DNA of 64,000 bases from the NCBI GenBank assembly GCA_002347685.1, contig DDWS01000028.1, positions 28,794 through 92,793 of the forward strand, given 5' to 3'. Source of the DNA: Syntrophaceae bacterium UBA2280 (lineage in GTDB: Bacteria; Desulfobacterota; Syntrophia; Syntrophales; Smithellaceae). Positions 59,762 through 64,000 of this stretch are shown one piece after another (the stretch's first letter is position 1; every line of letters begins with the position of its first letter). Below the pieces are notes generated by a model. It saw nothing but the letters and a program-made list of their open reading frames with translations, made no database searches and was not told the origin of the DNA. The position numbers and the translations under genes are program-made.

Positions 59762-61825
59762 CTAAAACTCGAAACTCAGACCTGTTTTGAAATTTCTGCC
59801 GGGCATGGGGTAGTAGAAGTTATCCATCCAATATTGTTCATAATCAATTCCGAAGGATGAATACTGTGTATCGGTCAGATTTTCCACTCCGGCAAAGAAG
59901 GACAGATTGAGTCTGCCGAAGGCCGGTCTGTAGTAAACATAGACATCCAACAGCGTATAGGCGTCGAGTTTTTCGGTGCTGTTGTCGTTGTCGCCGGATA
60001 AAAACGCATCGCCCACGTGGCGAATTTCGGGTTTGATCGTCACCGGACCCGGCAGATAGATTTCCAGCCCCGCGTTGATGATGCGGTTCGGGACCATCGG
60101 CATCTCTTTTTTGCTGTGTGGACCGGCCTCGAAGGTTGCCTTGTGGTAAGTGAGATTGCCGTATACTTTCAGATATTTTTGCCACAGGTAGGAGGCGGAC
60201 AGCTCCGCGCCGTCGTGGCGGGTTTTACCGACATTCTGATTTTCGCCGGTCCACGGGGATGTGTAGACAAATTCAATTTCATCTTCCATGTCGATGCGGA
60301 AAAGCGTTACCCCCAGTTTGAGATTATCCATCGGATAATATTCCGTTCCCACCTCCATGCCGGCGCCTTTTTCCTTTTCCAGCGCAGTTAAAAACGACCC
60401 GCCGAACCCGTTGAATGAAGCGATTTCATCCAGGAAGGGAATCCGATAAACGGTGGCGTATTTGACGAAGGATTTTGATTTTTTGCCCCAAAGCCAGGTC
60501 AGTCCCGCTTCGTATGAATCGGTGCGGAAATCTTTTTCATTGTCGAAATTGTTCGATGGGGTGAAAGAATCGACATTGGAGCCTTTGATTTTCGTTTGAT
60601 CAAAGCGGTAGCCGGCGCTGAAAATCAGGTTTTCCAGAAGGCTGAATTCATCCCGGATGTAGTACCCCAGGCTTTGGCGCGTAAAATCCGCCGTGCTCAA
60701 CGGGCGGGTTCTTTCGCGGTCGGCGAAGATATCCTTCTGATAGGGCTCGTTGTAATAGTCCGCACCGATGATGACCTTGTTTTGGAAACCGAAGATACTA
60801 TTTTCCAGAATGTATTTGGGTGAAATGGCGTAGGTGACTGTCTTTGTGTCGGAAAAGTTATACGAAGTCCAGGAGGGCATGTTGCTTTGAATGTCCTTGT
60901 GCCCATACATGAAATTCACTTCCATTCGGCCCGCAGCACCCCAGAAGGATTTTATGCCGAAATTCACATTTGCAAATTTGTCACGGCCATCGTTGTCGTC
61001 ATTGGCATTCATCCAGTATAGCGGCATGGCGGGCTGATATTGCCGCCGGTCGGCCCGCATTTGTTCTTTGGTCAGAGCGCCCGGCAATTGATAGTCGGCC
61101 CGGTTGAAGGAAACACCCAGGGAAAGGTTGAGTAAATCATGGGCTGCATAGCCCAGGTCAAAACCTGTGCCCTGCGCCGAATATTTGGAACGGTCCCGAT
61201 ACCCGGAGACGGCATTGTTCTCGGCGTTTATGGCGTATGTCCATTTATTCGCCGCGCCTGTGACGCCCACCCGTTCGTTGTGCAGCCCATAGCTTCCGGC
61301 CAGAGCCGATGCGCTAAAAACGGGTTTGCCTTTTCCTTTTTTGGTGATGATGTTGATCACACCGCCCACGGCGGCATCGCCGTAGAGCACGCTGCCCGGA
61401 CCGCGGACAACTTCAATGCTTTCAATGCTGTTGACCGGTATTGAAAGCCAGTTGACGGATGCCATATCTGTGCGGTTGAGCCGTCTGCCGTCGAGAAGAA
61501 TCAGCGTCTTGCCATAGGGATTATCCCCGCCGAAACCCCGCATGTCGATCATTGCCTGCGAAGCGTTGCCGCTGTATGTGCGAAAACGGATGCTTTCGAG
61601 CCTGTCGAGGACTTCCACCACGGTGGTCGCGCCGGTGTTCCGAATATCTTCCGCTGTGATGATCGTGACATTGGCAGGGGTTTTGCGGACTTCCTGAGTA
61701 TCGCGCGTGGCTGTGACGAGTACCTCTTTCATTCGGACCGGTTCGTCCTCTTCAGGGCTTTGTGCGTGCGCGGGTGCAACGGAAATCAGGGACAACAGCA
61801 GACTAAACAGCAGAAACTTCTTCAT
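59762..61825 (-). CDS. btuB: TonB-dependent cobalamin receptor (BtuB-like)
   Basis: 687 aa outer-membrane protein: signal peptide ending AHAQ, a plug domain (VLVTATRDTQEVRKTPANVTIITAEDI; VVRGPGSVLYGDAAVGGVINIITKKG), then a 22-strand barrel ending in aromatic residues (LSFEF). The identity as a B12 receptor rests on the cobalamin riboswitch just upstream and the BtuCD-like genes before it; the receptor sequence itself does not prove the ligand. AAAGGAGAAG precedes the ATG. Confidence 0.85.
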   Translation of the reverse strand: MKKFLLFSLLLSLISVAPAHAQSPEEDEPVRMKEVLVTATRDTQEVRKTPANVTIITAEDIRNTGATTVVEVLDRLESIRFRTYSGNASQAMIDMRGFGGDNPYGKTLILLDGRRLNRTDMASVNWLSIPVNSIESIEVVRGPGSVLYGDAAVGGVINIITKKGKGKPVFSASALAGSYGLHNERVGVTGAANKWTYAINAENNAVSGYRDRSKYSAQGTGFDLGYAAHDLLNLSLGVSFNRADYQLPGALTKEQMRADRRQYQPAMPLYWMNANDDNDGRDKFANVNFGIKSFWGAAGRMEVNFMYGHKDIQSNMPSWTSYNFSDTKTVTYAISPKYILENSIFGFQNKVIIGADYYNEPYQKDIFADRERTRPLSTADFTRQSLGYYIRDEFSLLENLIFSAGYRFDQTKIKGSNVDSFTPSNNFDNEKDFRTDSYEAGLTWLWGKKSKSFVKYATVYRIPFLDEIASFNGFGGSFLTALEKEKGAGMEVGTEYYPMDNLKLGVTLFRIDMEDEIEFVYTSPWTGENQNVGKTRHDGAELSASYLWQKYLKVYGNLTYHKATFEAGPHSKKEMPMVPNRIINAGLEIYLPGPVTIKPEIRHVGDAFLSGDNDNSTEKLDAYTLLDVYVYYRPAFGRLNLSFFAGVENLTDTQYSSFGIDYEQYWMDNFYYPMPGRNFKTGLSFEF

Positions 61826-61863
61826 GGAACTTCTCCTTTCCCCCTCGGGAATAAAGTTGATGG

Positions 61864-62009
61864 AGACTGTCCGTAAAGTTTCCTGGCTCGCGGCGACCTA
61901 CTTTCCACGCCTTCCCGACATCGTGTGTCCGTGGCATTTTGTGGATTTCGTTCCGCTTACAGTTGCGGGGCAGCGCCGGAGTTTAACCGGCTTCCTTCAT
62001 TGGCAGTCT
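61864..62009 (-). promoter_or_regulatory. Cobalamin riboswitch
   Basis: Read on the minus strand: P1 arms AGACTG/CAGTCT (62009-62004 with 61869-61864), the highly conserved core CCGGCGCTGCCCCGCAACTGTAAGCGG (61952-61979 region) and the B12 box AGCCAGGAAACT (61888-61877). About 146 nt. It begins only 3 nt after the btuD stop and ends 39 nt before the btuB ATG, so it controls the receptor gene rather than the whole cluster. Confidence 0.92.
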
Positions 62010-62012
62010 TGT

Positions 62013-62789
62013 CTAGGTTAACAATGTCACGCGGGGCGAACCGTTGTGCGGGTTTTGATCGACCGAAACTTCGACATCGTAAACCTCTTTGATGTTTCGC
62101 GCGGTAATGACTTCCGCGGGAGTTCCTATAGCATATTTTTTTCCGTTTTCCAGCAAAAGAATCACCTCTGCGTTCTGCGCGGCCAGATTAATGTCATGCG
62201 TGACAAAAATGACCGTCAGATTCTGCTCGCGGTTGAGCCGGCCAAGCAGCGTGAGAAACTGCGCCTGATGTTTGAGATCCAGAAAAACGGTACTTTCATC
62301 CAGAAGAAGAATTTTCGGCTCCTGCGCGAGTGCCCGTGCAATCAGGACGCGCTGCCTTTCGCCGGCGGAAAGTTCATTGAACCGCCGGTGGACAAAGGAG
62401 AGGCAATCCGTTTGGGCCATCGCTTCGCGGGCGATGCGGTAATCGGCTTTACCTTCAAACGTCAGGGGGCCCAGGCGGGAAAATCTGCCCATCAGGACAA
62501 TCTCTTCTGCGAAAAACGGAAAAATGGCGGGCGATTCCTGCGGGACAATCGCCACGGTCCGGGCGATCTCGCTTCGGGACCATTCGCGCGTGTCCCTGCC
62601 CTCGATGAGCATCCGGCCTGCATCCGGATAAAGTGTGGCGTTGATGAGTTTGAGCAGTGTGGTTTTTCCGGAGCCGTTGGGGCCGATCACCGCAACGAGC
62701 CTTGCGCCGTCCACGGTAAACGACACGTCATCGACAACGGTTTTGTCCGTATAGCGGAAAGTCAGATTTTGCGCGCAAAGAATCGACAT
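62013..62789 (-). CDS. btuD: ABC transporter ATP-binding protein (BtuD/FecE-like)
   Basis: 258 aa. Walker A GPNGSGKTTL near residue 35, Q-loop IVPQE, signature LSAGERQRV near 139, Walker B ILLLDES (Ser for the usual Pro after DE) and switch His in THDINLA. Drives import of cobalamin or an iron chelate. Its ATG lies 2 bp after the permease stop. Confidence 0.9.
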   Translation of the reverse strand: MSILCAQNLTFRYTDKTVVDDVSFTVDGARLVAVIGPNGSGKTTLLKLINATLYPDAGRMLIEGRDTREWSRSEIARTVAIVPQESPAIFPFFAEEIVLMGRFSRLGPLTFEGKADYRIAREAMAQTDCLSFVHRRFNELSAGERQRVLIARALAQEPKILLLDESTVFLDLKHQAQFLTLLGRLNREQNLTVIFVTHDINLAAQNAEVILLLENGKKYAIGTPAEVITARNIKEVYDVEVSVDQNPHNGSPRVTLLT

Positions 62790-62791
62790 GC

Positions 62792-63766
62792 TCAACGCAT
62801 CTTCCTTCTCATCAGAAAAATAAAGTAAGGCGCGCCGCAAAGAGCGGTGATCACGCCGACCGGCAGCTCGGCGGGCGCAATGACAATACGCGCCAGCGTG
62901 TCGGCCACCACCAGAAAAGACGCACCGAAAAGGGCTGCTGCAGGCAATAGCAACCGATGATCGGAGCCGATGGCCAGGCGCATCATGTGCGGCACCATGA
63001 TGCCGACAAAACCGATGATGCCGGACAGCGACACGGCCACGGCGATGAGCAGCGACGTCACCGTCAGCAGAACATATTTTGCTGACCGGACGGAAACGCC
63101 CAGTTGCAGGGCGGTTTCCTCCCCCTGCACGATTAAATTGAGCTTGCGCGCCTGAGCGTAGACGATGGCAAAGCCGATCAGCAGGCCCAAAGCGGCCACC
63201 AATATTTCGCCGGGGCCCACGCGGGACAGATCGCCCATCAACCAGAAGCTGATGCTGTGCAGTTCCATGCTGTTGACGATGGACAGGGAAAAAAGGATAG
63301 CGGCGGAAAAAAAGGAGTTGACCACCACGCCGGCCAGCAAAAGGGAGTTGTCCAGCATCAGACCCCGGGAACCGCCCGCCACGATGAATACTAAAAAGAC
63401 CGTGAGGAGTGCGCCGCAAAAGGCCAGAGCCGGAACACCCAGATAAAATGCGCCTGCGCCGAGCATGATGCCGATAATCGCGCCCATGGCCGATCCGCCG
63501 GAAATCCCCAGAATGTAAGGGTCAGCCAGCGGATTGCGCAAAAGGGCCTGAAACACCACACCGCCCAGGGACAATGACGCGCCGACGATGCCGGCAAACA
63601 GAATCCGCGGCAGCCGGACGGAAAACAAGATCAGTTCCGGCTGCGATATGCCGTATGCCTGGCCGTCCAAAAGTCCTGTTAGCGCGCGCAGAACATCACC
63701 CGGCGCGATGGGAGCCGCGCCGACAGCGAGCGATCCCAGGCAAATCGCGGCAAAGAACGCAAGCAA
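62792..63766 (-). CDS. btuC: ABC transporter permease, FecCD/BtuC family
   Basis: 324 aa from TTG 63766, about ten helices. Family motifs: RLPRILFAGIVGASLSLGG near residue 51, NPLADPYILGISGGSAMG near 78, and GFVGIMVPHMMRLAIGSDHR near 263. The TTG start has a poor ribosome site and cuts off most of the first helix. An in-frame ATT at 63814 has GGGAGG 7 nt upstream and adds YRRVTLSRVLKTSLLLL, restoring a full first helix. No periplasmic binding protein gene is in the window. Confidence 0.88.
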   Translation of the reverse strand: MLAFFAAICLGSLAVGAAPIAPGDVLRALTGLLDGQAYGISQPELILFSVRLPRILFAGIVGASLSLGGVVFQALLRNPLADPYILGISGGSAMGAIIGIMLGAGAFYLGVPALAFCGALLTVFLVFIVAGGSRGLMLDNSLLLAGVVVNSFFSAAILFSLSIVNSMELHSISFWLMGDLSRVGPGEILVAALGLLIGFAIVYAQARKLNLIVQGEETALQLGVSVRSAKYVLLTVTSLLIAVAVSLSGIIGFVGIMVPHMMRLAIGSDHRLLLPAAALFGASFLVVADTLARIVIAPAELPVGVITALCGAPYFIFLMRRKMR

Positions 63767-63814
63767 AAGTAAGCTTGTCTTCAGTACGCGGGATAATGTG
63801 ACTCGTCTGTAAAT

Positions 63815-64000
63815 GGCTGCGTCCTCCCTTTTTTACGGCTCCTGTTCGGGATATTCGATACGCTCCGGCCTCGATTAAATCAAGTCAATTTTTTTCTGAT
63901 ATCTTAATAATCACATAATAACAATTATTTACATATTTCTCGGCCGTGTCGCAGCGGCGGTATGATGGTGGCGGGATTTTCTGTTAGTAGCAAATAGAAA
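63815..64000. other. Upstream region of the cobalamin transporter genes
   Basis: Begins with GGGAGG of the putative ATT start, then becomes AT-rich (63890-63940). No riboswitch core or coding frame is visible. It probably holds the promoter of the btuCD genes, but no clear -35/-10 pair can be assigned. Confidence 0.35.

Overview
The window looks like a chromosomal segment of a Gram-negative anaerobe related to the Syntrophales or other Desulfobacterota. This is inferred from gene content, not from a database search. The supporting genes are lipopolysaccharide core genes (hldD, kdsB), an outer-membrane phospholipase and TonB receptor, selenocysteine synthase (selA), a two-subunit ADP-forming acyl-CoA synthetase, a split-P-protein glycine cleavage operon, a thiolase, several sigma-54 activators and a PEP-CTERM protein. 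No rRNA, tRNA, CRISPR array, integrase or intact insertion sequence was seen.

Layout. 1-7 kb: an old-yellow-enzyme oxidoreductase, a CsgG-like exported protein, a pair of MaoC-type hydratase genes, and a sigma-54 response regulator converging on its histidine kinase. 7-9 kb: two small exported proteins and a DUF2600 (tetraprenyl-beta-curcumene synthase family) protein. 9-15 kb: a BaiN/HI0933 flavoprotein, pldA, kdsB, hldD and an acyl-CoA ligase. 15-19 kb: an unusual isochorismatase-aldehyde dehydrogenase fusion overlapping an isopropylmalate dehydrogenase-like gene, bracketed by two decayed acyltransferase tails, one joined to the start of an NRPS-type adenylation domain. 20-27 kb: acyl-CoA synthetase subunits, pgeF, rluD, selA and a HemN-like radical SAM protein. 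26.8-34.4 kb: def, then gcvT-gcvH-gcvPA-gcvPB-lipA-lpd, which is the glycine cleavage system together with the synthase for its lipoyl cofactor and its dihydrolipoyl dehydrogenase. 34.5-43.4 kb: corA, a ferritin-like protein, a PEP-CTERM protein between two copies of a dispersed repeat, a DUF932 protein, two DUF4398/OmpA lipoproteins and a hybrid histidine kinase. 43.9-49 kb: a second sigma-54 two-component system, rarA and a small Cys-rich protein. 49.4-64 kb: trpB2, a P-type ATPase, cfa, a UbiA prenyltransferase, a TVP38-like membrane protein, a thiolase, an RNase D-like exonuclease and a cobalamin-uptake cluster.

The most interesting signals are regulatory and lie outside the ORFs. (1) trpB2 has a classical transcription attenuator: a 26-codon leader peptide with three consecutive Trp codons, a competing stem and an intrinsic terminator. 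(2) Divergent from the second two-component system is a near-consensus -24/-12 sigma-54 promoter followed, about 140 nt later, by a strong intrinsic terminator with no ORF between: a candidate sigma-54-dependent small RNA antisense to the 3' end of rarA. (3) A cobalamin riboswitch sits between the ABC transporter genes and the TonB receptor. (4) The isochorismatase-ALDH/IPMDH-like pair is a candidate uncharacterised small-molecule pathway in a decayed biosynthetic locus.
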